Source: Notoacmeibacter sp.
GTDB lineage: Bacteria; Pseudomonadota; Alphaproteobacteria; Rhizobiales; Rhizobiaceae
NCBI GenBank assembly: GCA_019912385.1
Contig: JAIOIW010000025.1
Location: forward strand, 1 to 64,000
DNA length: 64,000 nt
Direction: 5' to 3'
Positions 18,789 through 27,850 of the stretch are shown here, piece after piece. The number at the start of each line of letters is the position of its first letter. The stretch's first letter is position 1. Made by a program: the position numbers and the translations under genes. The notes under the pieces were generated by a model. It was not told the origin of the DNA. It did not search any database and was given only the letters and a program-made list of their open reading frames with translations.

Positions 18789-20048
18789 TTACCCAGCCGT
18801 TGTTGCCCCGCTATAGGCCCTCTCCAGCGCAACAACCGCATCCTCGCCGCCGCGAACCGCCTGGGTGTAGTGCCCAAGGGTCACGTTCGGGTTGGCATGC
18901 CCGGCGAGCTTGGCGACCAGGCCCACCTCAACGCCCTGCGCTTGGAGCGTGGAAATGAAGGAATGGCGGGCGGAATGCAGCGTCACGTAGGGCAGGCCCA
19001 GTTCCTTGAAGACCGGTTCCCAATAGCGGCGCCTGAAGTTCTGGTAGAGCAGCGGTCCACCACCACCGATGCGTGGTAGCGGCCAAGGCTGAAGCCGGCC
19101 TGGCCCGGGAAAGACACGGTGCAGCTCGCCATCAAGCCGCGGGCAAATGAGTTTCCAGCGCAGAAGCATGGCGCGCAGCATCGGTGACATCGGGATATCA
19201 CGCATGCCCGCTTCGGTCTTGGTGCACTCGGACAGTGAGCCATCGCGTTCCTGGATGCGCCTGATGTGGATGACATTGGCATCGAAATCGACGTCCTCCC
19301 ACAACAGGCCAAGCTGTTCGCTTGCTCGCGTGCCGGCTAGGAACGGGAAGGCCAAGTAAACGCCGCGCTCGCGGTCCTCGTTGGCGTAGGCGAGGACATG
19401 GGCTACCTGCACCGGCGACAACAGGGACTTCTTCGGCCTGGACTTGCGGCGCGCAAGGTTGGTCGGCATGGCCGGGGCGCGGATGCGGTAATCCTCCTCG
19501 CATAGGCTGAGCGCCGATTTCAGCATCGAGAGCGCACGGTTGGCAGTGTAGCGGCCGACCTCATCCTTCACGCGATTGTGCCAGCGGCGGATATCGGCGG
19601 TGGTCAGTTCATTGACCGGCACGTGCCCGAGCATCTGCAAGAGCTTGGCGTTGCGATGTGGCTTCTTGCCGGTAGCAGCGAATTCGCGCCGTTCCCCCGC
19701 CGTGCCTTCCAGAACTGGGCCGGTGATCACCTTCGCCACGATCCCATAGGAAGCCAAGGTCGACGATTTGACCTCGCCTTCACGGGCGGACAGCCAGTGG
19801 TTGATAATCTCAGATACCATCGGCACGCGACCTGGATCGACGTAGGTGCCATCCATCGCTTTGGCGAGGATATCTGCGCGAAACGCTTCAGCGTCACGCT
19901 TGGACGTGAAGAACTTCTGCGTGCGCTTGCCGGTATCCGGGCAGCGGTAGTTCACAATCCACCGCACGTGCTCAATCGGCTGACCAGCGCGGGTCTTGCG
20001 CCGGCGGGTTCGCTTGGTGATATTCGGGTTGAAGGTCTGGTTTTTCAT
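18789..20048 (-). CDS. Tyrosine-type site-specific integrase
   Basis: The 419-residue protein has a basic N-terminus, a core-binding domain (residues ~80-190) and a phage-integrase catalytic domain. Catalytic residues are visible: Arg in LAGTRASEQLGLLWEDVD, the HSARHSF box (His-x-x-Arg), LAGHANPNVTLGHYTQA carrying the second His and the nucleophilic Tyr. It is full length for ICE/prophage integrases. It sits 11 kb inside the putative island rather than beside tRNA-Gly, so it may either have integrated the whole 37-kb segment or belong to a smaller nested element with the primase, AlpA-like and XRE genes upstream. Confidence 0.93.
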   Translation of the reverse strand: MKNQTFNPNITKRTRRRKTRAGQPIEHVRWIVNYRCPDTGKRTQKFFTSKRDAEAFRADILAKAMDGTYVDPGRVPMVSEIINHWLSAREGEVKSSTLASYGIVAKVITGPVLEGTAGERREFAATGKKPHRNAKLLQMLGHVPVNELTTADIRRWHNRVKDEVGRYTANRALSMLKSALSLCEEDYRIRAPAMPTNLARRKSRPKKSLLSPVQVAHVLAYANEDRERGVYLAFPFLAGTRASEQLGLLWEDVDFDANVIHIRRIQERDGSLSECTKTEAGMRDIPMSPMLRAMLLRWKLICPRLDGELHRVFPGPGRLQPWPLPRIGGGGPLLYQNFRRRYWEPVFKELGLPYVTLHSARHSFISTLQAQGVEVGLVAKLAGHANPNVTLGHYTQAVRGGEDAVVALERAYSGATTAG

Positions 20049-20736
20049 TGTTTTTATCGTTCCAATTCAATACCCGAAAAAATCATGGCCGACATATCGC
20101 CCACAATTATTCCACGCTCCCGAGCCGTAACCACGCGGTAACCGCGGACATTCGGAAATGGACGAAAGGTCCTGCTTTGACGGCCACGAAGCCCAGAGAA
20201 GCGCGCTTGTTCGCCCTTTGATCCCGCAATGCGTTCCATGCCTGATCGGGTTGAAATCGCAGTTGGACGGACCGGAAACAGACGCTTCGAACGCCGGCGC
20301 CGGGGTGTCCATGGCATATGCCACGCGGGCCAGCGGAGGCACCACGGAGCGCCGGGAGCACATGCATAGGCACTCCCGGGCATGGTGCGCCAGGACGCGC
20401 GGAGAGGGCTGACGAGAACCGGAAGCCAGTATGCGCCGCTGGTGCCGGCGGTGCCGCCGCCTGACGTACCCGGGTGGGCAGGTGCAGCGGCACCATACCC
20501 CCACCATGAATATTCCTCCCCCTCTTCTTCGGGGATAGGACGGTCGTGTTGAAGGATAGCGCGGTAGAACAAGTTGCCACGATGTTTTCGGCCAATCCGT
20601 AGGGTGGCACGGTGGCACTGGTGGCGGGTATCCGGTACGGCACCGTGCACCGTGCGGTCCAGCTGCGGGCTGGCGGTGCATCCGGCTGCACGCCGGAAGG
20701 TCCATACGGCACATGCCACTCCCGCCACCGCCACCG
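20049..20736. other. GC-rich non-coding block with tandem GGTGGCAC repeats, possible element origin
   Basis: These ~690 bases separate the integrase start from the primase/VapE stop. Several frames are open by virtue of high GC but none has a ribosome site or recognisable domains. At 20603-20627 there are three tandem copies of GGTGGCAC (third ends CGG), followed at 20639-20656 by overlapping GCAC-N-GTGC palindromes. A replication origin or regulatory region for the element is a possibility, unproven. Confidence 0.4.
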
Positions 20737-22908
20737 TCAGAAAGACTGGTGAGAGCCAATTGGCGAATTGTCATCTGTGTGTCCTTCGGGTTTCGGCCGA
20801 TGGAATCCGCGGACTGTTTTCCCCGCGACTTTGAATTTTCCGGGTTCCCAATCGAGGTTGCGCATAAGCCCGGCGAGTCGCTTTGTATGGCCATTATGCT
20901 GGCGCTCGACGGGGATGTTTAGGACGTCCGCAAGCAGATCGCCGGTATAAACCCGCACTTCATCTCCGACTGCCTTGCCCTGCACGGAAGCGAGCTTTTC
21001 CAGCCAGGGATCGTCCTCAATACGCTCATCTTGCTCGACGGCGGCGGCTTCCCAAAGCCCCTGCGGAAGTACGATGCTCTCTCCTTGGGCCTCGCGTTGT
21101 GCGGCCTCAGCCCAAAGTTGGTCACGGTCGCGCCGCAGGGCCTCCAGGTCGATGACGCCGGTTTTCACTGGAAGGAAGCGGCGGTTGCCGGTGCGGTCTT
21201 TCAGGTATTTGTGCTCGTTGGTCGTACCAACAAAAATTGTCTGGCGGCCCCGTCGTTCCGAATACCGACCATAGGACATCCGCGCTTTGTCAAATTGGCG
21301 AGACGCAAACGCTTTTGTCCGCTCGACCTCCGACTTGTTAAGGCCGGAGATCTCGCTCAATTCGTAGATCCATACGCCCTCCATCGCCTCCATTTGCGTT
21401 TTCGTATCGTGCGTCAGAATCTCGTTGTCAGAGTGGTTGCCAGGCCCGGCAAGAATTTGCAGCGCAGTCGATTTACCCGAACCCTGCCTGCCTTCGAGAA
21501 TCACGATTGTGTCGAACTTGCTACCTGGCTCGCGGACACGCCTGACTGCAGCGATGAACATGATGGCTCCGATCGCCTGGTTAAGCGGCGTATCCTGAGC
21601 GCCCATGTAGTTGGTTAGCCACCGGTCGATTCTGGGAACACCATCCCATGAAAGCGAGTCGAGCATTTGCCGGATGGGGTGGAATGTGTGCTCAAGGCAT
21701 AACTGCGTGACAGCATCACGCACATTCTCGGCCCTCGGGTCAAAATCGAAATTATCGATGATGAGCCCGCGTAAAAATGCGCATGCGTCATCGCTGATCT
21801 CGCCGCCGTGATCGTCTAGAATATTGCCTTCCATGAACTTGCGGTGGCGAAACAGGTCATGTGAGAACCTCAACTCCAACCGTCGGAGCGCGATCATGGC
21901 ATTGCGCATCGTCGCTCGTGGTCTACCGTTTCTGTCGCAGTCCGCCCAGCCGCCTGATACAGCGGCCAGAGCGGAGCGCGCTTGCCTCAATGCATAATGC
22001 TGCGGTCTGCTCTTCTCCAACACCGATTGCGAGATGCCGAAAACAGGATTGATCAGTACACCTGCGATCATATCCTCTGAGCAATCGGCGCGGGCGAGAT
22101 CGCACGCAACACGAAACACGGCCTCACTGCGGGAACGAAAGCGCGGGGCCTCGCTGTCGCGTGGCCGCTCGGGATCATCTCCCAATTCGATCAGCGCTCG
22201 CGTGAACGACGATAGTGTAGATGGCAGCGCATCCAGGTCGATAGGCACAAGAGTGGGAGCGGCCGCAATCGCCCCCTTGGGACCGGCGGGTTCTGGCCCG
22301 CTACCGTGTGGCAAATCCTCCAATTTGTAGCTGAGTGACCAATCCGCCTTGATAACCTTTGCAAGGGCCGGCATGCGTCCATCGGCTTGTTTTTTGGTAT
22401 TGGGAATATTGATCGTCCCGGGCAAGCGCATAATGCGATCGACGTTGTGGCATTTGTCGCCACCGACAATCTGCGCGATGGCTATGTTGATCGACTCAAC
22501 GCGAACCAGATCGGCTGTGGGTTCCTCCAGTCTCCAATACGCATGGTAACCGCCACCCGAGAATACAATCGCGGTGGGTGGAGGCGAGAACTCCAGGAGA
22601 CGTTCCTCAGCACCCATGTCATCGACATCGACATGCGCAAACAACGCGGCCGATACGTCAGCCTTTCCGGCTTTCCTATTTTTAGAGCCGGGCTGCAGTG
22701 CATTCACGTGGAAATAAATATTTGCGCAGCCCTGGCGCGCTTCAATCCAGCGCTTAAGTTCCTCGGTATCAACGGCTCGAAAAGTAACCGCCTCCAGCCG
22801 CCTCTTCGGCGGTATAGCGACCAGATGACGAGGTAGGTTGGGATACATCCGATCGAGGAATTCGACGGCCTCGTCAGTGTTACAAGGCGGAGCCGATAAC
22901 GTTGTCAT
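20737..22908 (-). CDS. Primase-helicase: RepB-like primase domain fused to VapE (virulence-associated E) helicase
   Basis: The 723-residue replication protein of a mobile element. The N-terminal half is an archaeo-eukaryotic-type primase domain: HVDVDDMG, SGGGYHAYWRLEE, and NVDRIMRLPGTINIPN. The C-terminal half (from about residue 420) is a VapE superfamily helicase with DGVPRIDRWLTNYMG, Walker A GRQGSGKST, a Walker-B-like WIYELSEI, and FVGTTNEHKYLKDRTGNRRF. Such proteins initiate replication of satellites, PICI-like islands and phages. It overlaps the AlpA-like gene by 4 bases, so translation is coupled. Confidence 0.88.
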   Translation of the reverse strand: MTTLSAPPCNTDEAVEFLDRMYPNLPRHLVAIPPKRRLEAVTFRAVDTEELKRWIEARQGCANIYFHVNALQPGSKNRKAGKADVSAALFAHVDVDDMGAEERLLEFSPPPTAIVFSGGGYHAYWRLEEPTADLVRVESINIAIAQIVGGDKCHNVDRIMRLPGTINIPNTKKQADGRMPALAKVIKADWSLSYKLEDLPHGSGPEPAGPKGAIAAAPTLVPIDLDALPSTLSSFTRALIELGDDPERPRDSEAPRFRSRSEAVFRVACDLARADCSEDMIAGVLINPVFGISQSVLEKSRPQHYALRQARSALAAVSGGWADCDRNGRPRATMRNAMIALRRLELRFSHDLFRHRKFMEGNILDDHGGEISDDACAFLRGLIIDNFDFDPRAENVRDAVTQLCLEHTFHPIRQMLDSLSWDGVPRIDRWLTNYMGAQDTPLNQAIGAIMFIAAVRRVREPGSKFDTIVILEGRQGSGKSTALQILAGPGNHSDNEILTHDTKTQMEAMEGVWIYELSEISGLNKSEVERTKAFASRQFDKARMSYGRYSERRGRQTIFVGTTNEHKYLKDRTGNRRFLPVKTGVIDLEALRRDRDQLWAEAAQREAQGESIVLPQGLWEAAAVEQDERIEDDPWLEKLASVQGKAVGDEVRVYTGDLLADVLNIPVERQHNGHTKRLAGLMRNLDWEPGKFKVAGKTVRGFHRPKPEGHTDDNSPIGSHQSF

Positions 22909-23123
22909 TGCTCCCCTCCTGACCGATGCGCGAGGATATGAGCCTCGATCTCGCCTAGAAGGACAAAACGCCGCGAATTGAACGGTTTGTAACTCGGCAA
23001 AGTGCCGGATTTCACGGCATTGAGTAACAAGTGATAGGGAATGCCCAACTTCCGACTGGCGGCGCGTATCGACACCAAATGAAAATTGGAATCGTCCTTG
23101 GGATTCGAGTTTGAAACTGACAT
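22905..23123 (-). CDS. Small AlpA/excisionase-type HTH protein
   Basis: The 72-residue protein has a winged-helix/MerR-like DNA-binding pattern: SIRAASRKLGIPYHLLLNAV, then LPSYKPFNSRRFVLLGEIEAHI. This is the layout of AlpA and excisionase (HTH_17) proteins that control integrase activity and element excision. It is the first gene of a coupled pair with the primase-helicase (ATGA overlap). The native target could be the integrase promoter or the attachment site arms. Confidence 0.7.
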   Translation of the reverse strand: MSVSNSNPKDDSNFHLVSIRAASRKLGIPYHLLLNAVKSGTLPSYKPFNSRRFVLLGEIEAHILAHRSGGEQ

Positions 23124-23186
23124 TTCACGGCTCCTTTTTGGAGGGAGCCAATCTCAATAGACACATCACCGCGCTTTGCACGCGAT

Positions 23187-23978
23187 TTAAATTACAGTTT
23201 TAAAATTGTGAGATTTTGGAAGCGGCGGCAGTTCATCAGCATCATGTTTCGCGAACTTCTGCACATCTTTCTTACTGAAGTTGCTGCTGAACGTGCTTCT
23301 GAGCCGATCTCCATTGTTATTCAGCAGTCGCCTGAACCACTCCTCATCAATCTTTCCTCGGAGCTTTTCATCGACCATAGCGGCTTTGACGTGATCGACG
23401 ATCATGCCCTCGGCCACTTTTCGTTGAGTTTTGTCAGGAAACCCGAGTTTCTTGAGCGCGTGAGCAATCCAGATCTTTTGCTCATCCTGTCTTCGCCCTA
23501 GAGCGCGCCGTTTAGACTGAATGTCATCGATGTTTAAAAAATACGCGTGGCAAATATAGCCGGCTAAATACGAAAACCATCCCCAAACCGACGCAAACTC
23601 GACATCTGCGACTCGCTTTTTGAGGCCCTGTTCGACAATCGGAAGAAGGCTTTTAAAATCCCGAATGCGATCGCTCAAATCCTGGAAATCTTCTTCGCTA
23701 GTGTATTGGATCTGAAACCACGGCCTGACTTCCAATCCGGTTTCAGTGGCGTCTTTCGTTCGAGCCCGGATACTGTCGTCGCGCCATTTTGGACCGGTAG
23801 ATTCCCATTTTTCCTCTACTTTGATGCCAAAAGCTTCCGCACCCTCCTCAAGGTGCAGCGCCTCAACGGTCTCGACCATTTCCCGGAAGCGTTCGTCCAG
23901 CGTGTCCCATCGCTGTGCCTCCGTCAGCTCCGGCAGTTCTCGTAAATAGTCAGTATTTTTCTTTTTTTCGCTGCTCAT
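23187..23978 (-). CDS. Hypothetical protein of mobile element
   Basis: A 263-residue soluble protein, rich in charged residues and mostly helical, with no signal peptide. A short hydrophobic aromatic stretch (SVWGWFSYLAGYICHAYFLN) occurs near residues 125-145 and a basic region near 155-190. I do not recognise the family. It sits between the XRE repressor and the AlpA-like gene in the element core, all on the minus strand. Lower GC than the housekeeping genes around the island is consistent with transfer. Confidence 0.6.
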   Translation of the reverse strand: MSSEKKKNTDYLRELPELTEAQRWDTLDERFREMVETVEALHLEEGAEAFGIKVEEKWESTGPKWRDDSIRARTKDATETGLEVRPWFQIQYTSEEDFQDLSDRIRDFKSLLPIVEQGLKKRVADVEFASVWGWFSYLAGYICHAYFLNIDDIQSKRRALGRRQDEQKIWIAHALKKLGFPDKTQRKVAEGMIVDHVKAAMVDEKLRGKIDEEWFRRLLNNNGDRLRSTFSSNFSKKDVQKFAKHDADELPPLPKSHNFKTVI

Positions 23979-24014
23979 TTACATCCAATCTAGGAAAACT
24001 CACCGTTTCCCTGA

Positions 24015-24347
24015 TTATTGGGTACGTTCCGCCACGAGGGCTTCGACCATGATCGCAAGGCGTTCAAGGTCGTCTGACCCGAGCGATTGTGTAGCCGCTA
24101 CAATCCGCTGGCGTTTGAGTTGTTCAGCTGTGTGCTCTTTGCTCGCATGCTCGCCTGACAGGAGTTCGTTGGGCGTTACGCCCAGCACATCTGCAATCCG
24201 CACCAATGTCGCTAGATCTGGTTCCCGGCGGCCCGTGACGTAGTTGCCGTAGCGGCGCTCGCTCAGGCCGGCTCGGCGTGCAACCTCGGCATTGGATAGC
24301 CCAAGTTCTTCCGCCCGCTTCCTCAGATTTGCTGCGAATGCCTCCAT
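24015..24347 (-). CDS. XRE-family HTH repressor
   Basis: This 110-residue protein opens with a classic Cro/CI-type helix-turn-helix (LGLSNAEVARRAGLSERRYG, residues ~15-34; NYVTGRREPDLATLVRIADV). The C-terminal ~45 residues are helical, without a peptidase domain, so it is not a LexA/CI-type cleavable repressor. It is divergent from the gene at 24417, with the palindrome AATGTTCATGACATT in between, so it probably regulates itself and the switch between integrase-side genes and the plus-strand gene. Confidence 0.85.
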   Translation of the reverse strand: MEAFAANLRKRAEELGLSNAEVARRAGLSERRYGNYVTGRREPDLATLVRIADVLGVTPNELLSGEHASKEHTAEQLKRQRIVAATQSLGSDDLERLAIMVEALVAERTQ

Positions 24348-24355
24348 GCGAACGA

Positions 24356-24370
24356 AATGTTCATGACATT
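24356..24370. promoter_or_regulatory. Candidate XRE operator palindrome
   Basis: AATGT-TCATG-ACATT is an inverted repeat with 5-base arms, 9 bases upstream of the repressor start and 46 bases upstream of the divergent gene. Position and symmetry fit an autoregulatory operator. Confidence 0.45.
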
Positions 24371-24416
24371 CACCACACGTCTATGTACGTTCTGGCGTCA
24401 TTTATAACGACGAATT

Positions 24417-25064
24417 GTGGTGAATGTGAAAGAGCAGTACGTCGGCGACATCAACGACTACCGAAAATACGCCTTGCTAAGAGCACTGGCGGATGGCGGG
24501 CGGATCAAGATCGGCGTCTGTTGGATGCTGACCGACGATGACAACAGCCGACATGGAGGCGACCGCGCCTACCTTTCAAATCCAAAAAACAATCGACATG
24601 TTGATCCGGAACTGTTCGACATCCTGGCATCGCTACGAAATGACCCCTGTTCACGGCGGCTAATTGATATCGAACAAGCGGGGACGGTCCCAGGTGCCAC
24701 ATATTTCAACGACCACCTGACGGATGACTTGAGAAGCCGAACGGAATTCTGGAACGGTTGCCTGCGAGCACTGGCCGATAGGGATCTTGTCTTCCTGGAT
24801 CCGGATAACGGCCTGGAGGTGCAGTCGGTGAAGAAGGGTCGGAAAAACTCATCAAAATACGTCTATCTTGACGAGGTTCGCGACATTATTGCCAGCGAAA
24901 AGTCCGTGCTCATTTACCAGCACTTTCCGCGAAAACCGCGAGATCAGTTCATTGCAGACAGCTGCAAACGTCTAAAGGAGGTCGCGCCAAACGCTTCGAC
25001 TTTGGCATTCCGCACATCGAAGGTTGTATTCCTTTTACTTGTTCATCCAGTTCACGACTGTTGA
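24417..25064 (+). pseudogene. Uncharacterised 'GDINDYRKY/DPDNGLE' protein, 3' end cut by an insertion sequence
   Basis: The 215-residue product resembles a widespread uncharacterised family whose members begin with GD-x-x-D-x-x-KY-x-LLR and contain FLDPDNGLE; here YVGDINDYRKYALLRAL and LVFLDPDNGLEVQSV are clear. The DPDNG motif recalls the catalytic loop of methyltransferase-like folds, but function is unknown. The final codons are not native: bases from 25059 (TGTTGATTTCC) match an IS21-type terminus, which supplies the last Cys codon and the stop. The gene is therefore truncated at about 25058, though most of the protein is present. Starts GTG 24417, 24420 and 24426 are all possible. Confidence 0.65.
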
Positions 25065-25830
25065 TTTCCGCTCAGAACTGAGCCGGGTTTTCCATCGAGA
25101 AGTGAGCCACTTCTGACTATGGATTTCTGGTCATGCTGAGGTCAAGGCATGGCTAGTCTCCTTCTTTTTTCTGGTCGCTGCTGCTGAGCTTGCCTTGAAG
25201 CGGAAGCTGTCGTTTCCAGTCTCCAGGATGTGGCAACGGTGCGTCAGTCGGTCGAGCAGTGCGGCGGTCATCTTGGCATCGCGAAAGACCGTAGCCCATT
25301 CGCTGAAGCTCAGGTTGGTGGTGATGACAACACTTGTGCGCTCGTAAAGCTTGCTCAGCAGGTGGAACAGCAGCGCGCCACCCGAGGCGCTGAACGGCAA
25401 GTATCCCAACTCGTCCAAGATCACCAAATCGAGGCGGGTCAGGCTTTCGGCGATCTGTCCGGCCTTACCCTTCGCCTTTTCCTGTTCCAGCGCGTTGACC
25501 AGCTCGAAAGTAGAGAAGAAGCGAACCTTTCGGCGGTGATGCTCGATGGCCTGTATGCCCAGGGCGGTCGCGACATGGGTCTTGCCGGTGCCCGGTCCGC
25601 CGATCAGGACGACGTTTTGCGCGCCGTCCATGAACTCGCAGCGATGCAGCGTCCGGGCCGTTGCCTCGTTGATCTCGCTGACGGCCGCCAATGACAGCAA
25701 GCGGCGGCTCTGGTTCGTGTCCTTGGACCGTCTGGCTAAGTGACGAAGCTGCGCCGGCGAATAGTCGGTGCGCAAAACGACCGGTGAACCCATGGGCGAA
25801 TCTCCTTTCCGCCCATGGAATCACGGATCA
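25059..25830 (-). mobile_element. Remnant of IS21-type element fused to IS630-type remnant
   Basis: The 25059 boundary begins TGTTGATTTCC and carries the short repeated motifs (CAGAACTGAGCC, GAGAAGTGAGCCACTTC) typical of IS21 termini. Within it is an IstB ATPase lacking its N-terminus. No istA is present. The other side ends in the first codons of an IS630-type transposase. The right limit is uncertain. Confidence 0.6.
25131..25793 (-). pseudogene. Chimeric reading frame: IS630 transposase N-terminus joined to truncated IstB ATPase
   Basis: The 220-residue frame starts with [20 protein letters not shown] and continues [18 protein letters not shown], the usual N-terminus of IS630-family transposases. 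At about residue 40 it changes to IstB sequence: [20 protein letters not shown], Walker [32 protein letters not shown], and [20 protein letters not shown]. IstB normally has ~80 further N-terminal residues. Two different insertion sequences have thus been joined in frame by deletion. Whether the fusion is expressed is unknown; the AAA+ core seems intact but a partner transposase is absent. Confidence 0.75.
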
Positions 25831-25990
25831 GCGGAGACGGGAACGCCTCAATGAGTCATCGCGTGTCGCCGTTGGTATCAGATCACCATCCGGGCCGAAA
25901 TCCACAATTTCAGCGACTTTCTTGTCAGAGACGTCAAAATACGGTTTACTTGGAACGTTGTGCTATGAAGCGCAGCGGGAGGACTGATCG

Positions 25991-27850
25991 ATGCTGCGCT
26001 TTGCCTGCTCTTCGTGGTTTCTTTCCATGTTTGTACTATCGCTTACGGCTTTTATTCCGGCGGCGACAGCGCAGTCAGGTATTGAATGTGCAAGACATCT
26101 TTCCGACTGCCATGTCGATGCGCGGCTTGAGATGGCCGGTATCGCCGATCCACAGCAGGCGAGAACTTTCCTCGACCGTCTGAAGACAGCCGCGCGGACG
26201 GGCGACAGGAATGGCCTTGCCGCGTTGGTCAAATATCCCCTCGACATCAGGGATGGAGACCAGGTGAAGACATACCGCAGCGCCGCCGCGGTGGTCCGGG
26301 CATTCGACGCTGTATTCACGCGCGGCGTCCTGATTGCGATCGCGGCCGCTGAATACGAAAGCCTCTTCGTCAACGACTCCGGTGCGATGATCGGCGACGG
26401 AGAGATTTGGTTTGACGGATGGAGCGGGGAGGTACTTATCAAGGCCGTCAGTCCCGCGGAAGCCACCTCGACAGGCGTGAGTGGCGGGGGGGAACGCATA
26501 TTCAGGACACAGGAAATGCTCAATTCTCTCGGCTACGATGCCGGTGCGGCGGACGGACGGATGGGGCCGCGCACGCGCAAAGCCCTTGCCGCTTTCCAGA
26601 GGGCGCAGGGCCTTCCCGTAACCTCCGAGATTGACGAAAAGACGATTGCCGCGCTTGCCGCCGCACGCGAGCAAGGCAGCGCGCCGCAGGCTGCTGAAGA
26701 GGCGAGTACATCACCCCCCGAAGAGACTGTCCGCGGAATCTACTCCACTCTCGACCTTGCGCCCGCTGAGGAACGGCAGTTTATGGCGGTCATAACGGCA
26801 CCACAACAGCGCGGACGCTATTTCGTGCCGCGACTCGTTACCCTACTTGATGCGAATGACAGTGAAGAATGCATCGACTTCTCGCTGAATATCAACGGCC
26901 AGGATTACGATTCAACCGAGCTAGCGAGGACGCTCAAGATCGAGACAACGAGTGCCGACGATAGCATGATCGTCGAAGCGACGTTCTCCGTTTTCGGCGA
27001 GCAGAACCATTTCAGCTATGAGTTCATACGGGATGGCGAAGACTGGAAGATTTCCGACATTGCTTCTTTAGAAGGTTCCATATGGCGGCTTTCGGACATT
27101 TCCTGTGGTTCTGCGAAAGAGAGAGCGCGAGTCTCCGTCGCGGCTCCGTTCGAGCCGACCATTGCGGACGGCACCGCACCCGACATTTCTGCCGTCCCTA
27201 CGCTGTTGCCCCAACCGCCTGCGCCGATCGTGGCCAGTTCCGATGAAAGGCTGCCGCTGGCGGATCAAGGCGGTCATTTGGAAGGCGCGGAGCCCGTCAT
27301 ATTCGGGATCGACGCCGACATGGCTCCCGATGCTCTGTTCAAACACCTCGCCGCCGACAGAGACATCATGTGGCGCCGCCACGGCGTTGACGCCACCTGC
27401 AAGGAAGACCACAATTTCATCATAGGGTCTGTTGAAGCGGGTGGGGGCAGGACCCTGACTGGGGAGCATCCTTTCGTAGCCGCCTATGAGGACGCTTTTG
27501 ACAGCACAGGAAGCCAGGCAAGCGCGGAGTTTTACTGCGCAAACAGCATCTACTTCAAAGGGGACAAGTTATATTCGCTCCAATGTGCGAAGAGAGAGAG
27601 CTCGCAAGCCGAATTTGCGGCCTACCTCAATCGGGCCAGGAAACCGGATTCGCTTGTTGAAGACAATGAAGGTAGCTCGGCGAATTGGACGTGTGCTCCC
27701 GGGGCGTCAGAGGGCACCTGTGCATTATCCCTTACTTATGGGCACGTGGAACGGCTGCTCACTCTGACCATAAAACGGGACCTCGACTTTCATTACGCCA
27801 TGAGTCGAGCCAACGAGGGGAAGGTGAGGGAAGTATGTGGCAACCCTTGA
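25991..27850 (+). CDS. Exported protein with peptidoglycan-binding domain
   Basis: The 619-residue protein has a signal peptide (WFLSMFVLSLTAFIPAATAQ). Residues ~50-145 resemble a DUF4440/NTF2-like fold. A PG_binding_1 domain follows (residues ~168-222: FRTQEMLNSLGYDAGAADGR, MGPRTRKALAAFQRAQGLP). The rest (to 619) is a beta-rich unassigned region with several Cys that could form periplasmic disulphides. The stop overlaps the next gene by 16 bases, so the two exported proteins are likely cotranscribed. The peptidoglycan domain suggests a cell-wall-associated role; catalytic residues were not recognised. Confidence 0.8.
   Translation: MLRFACSSWFLSMFVLSLTAFIPAATAQSGIECARHLSDCHVDARLEMAGIADPQQARTFLDRLKTAARTGDRNGLAALVKYPLDIRDGDQVKTYRSAAAVVRAFDAVFTRGVLIAIAAAEYESLFVNDSGAMIGDGEIWFDGWSGEVLIKAVSPAEATSTGVSGGGERIFRTQEMLNSLGYDAGAADGRMGPRTRKALAAFQRAQGLPVTSEIDEKTIAALAAAREQGSAPQAAEEASTSPPEETVRGIYSTLDLAPAEERQFMAVITAPQQRGRYFVPRLVTLLDANDSEECIDFSLNINGQDYDSTELARTLKIETTSADDSMIVEATFSVFGEQNHFSYEFIRDGEDWKISDIASLEGSIWRLSDISCGSAKERARVSVAAPFEPTIADGTAPDISAVPTLLPQPPAPIVASSDERLPLADQGGHLEGAEPVIFGIDADMAPDALFKHLAADRDIMWRRHGVDATCKEDHNFIIGSVEAGGGRTLTGEHPFVAAYEDAFDSTGSQASAEFYCANSIYFKGDKLYSLQCAKRESSQAEFAAYLNRARKPDSLVEDNEGSSANWTCAPGASEGTCALSLTYGHVERLLTLTIKRDLDFHYAMSRANEGKVREVCGNP

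Noticed and set aside
20054-20734. Minus-strand frame of 226 codons between integrase and VapE genes, and overlapping frames of 275 and 201 codons
   Set aside because: Three overlapping frames are open at once because of GC bias; none has a ribosome site, a domain or balanced composition.
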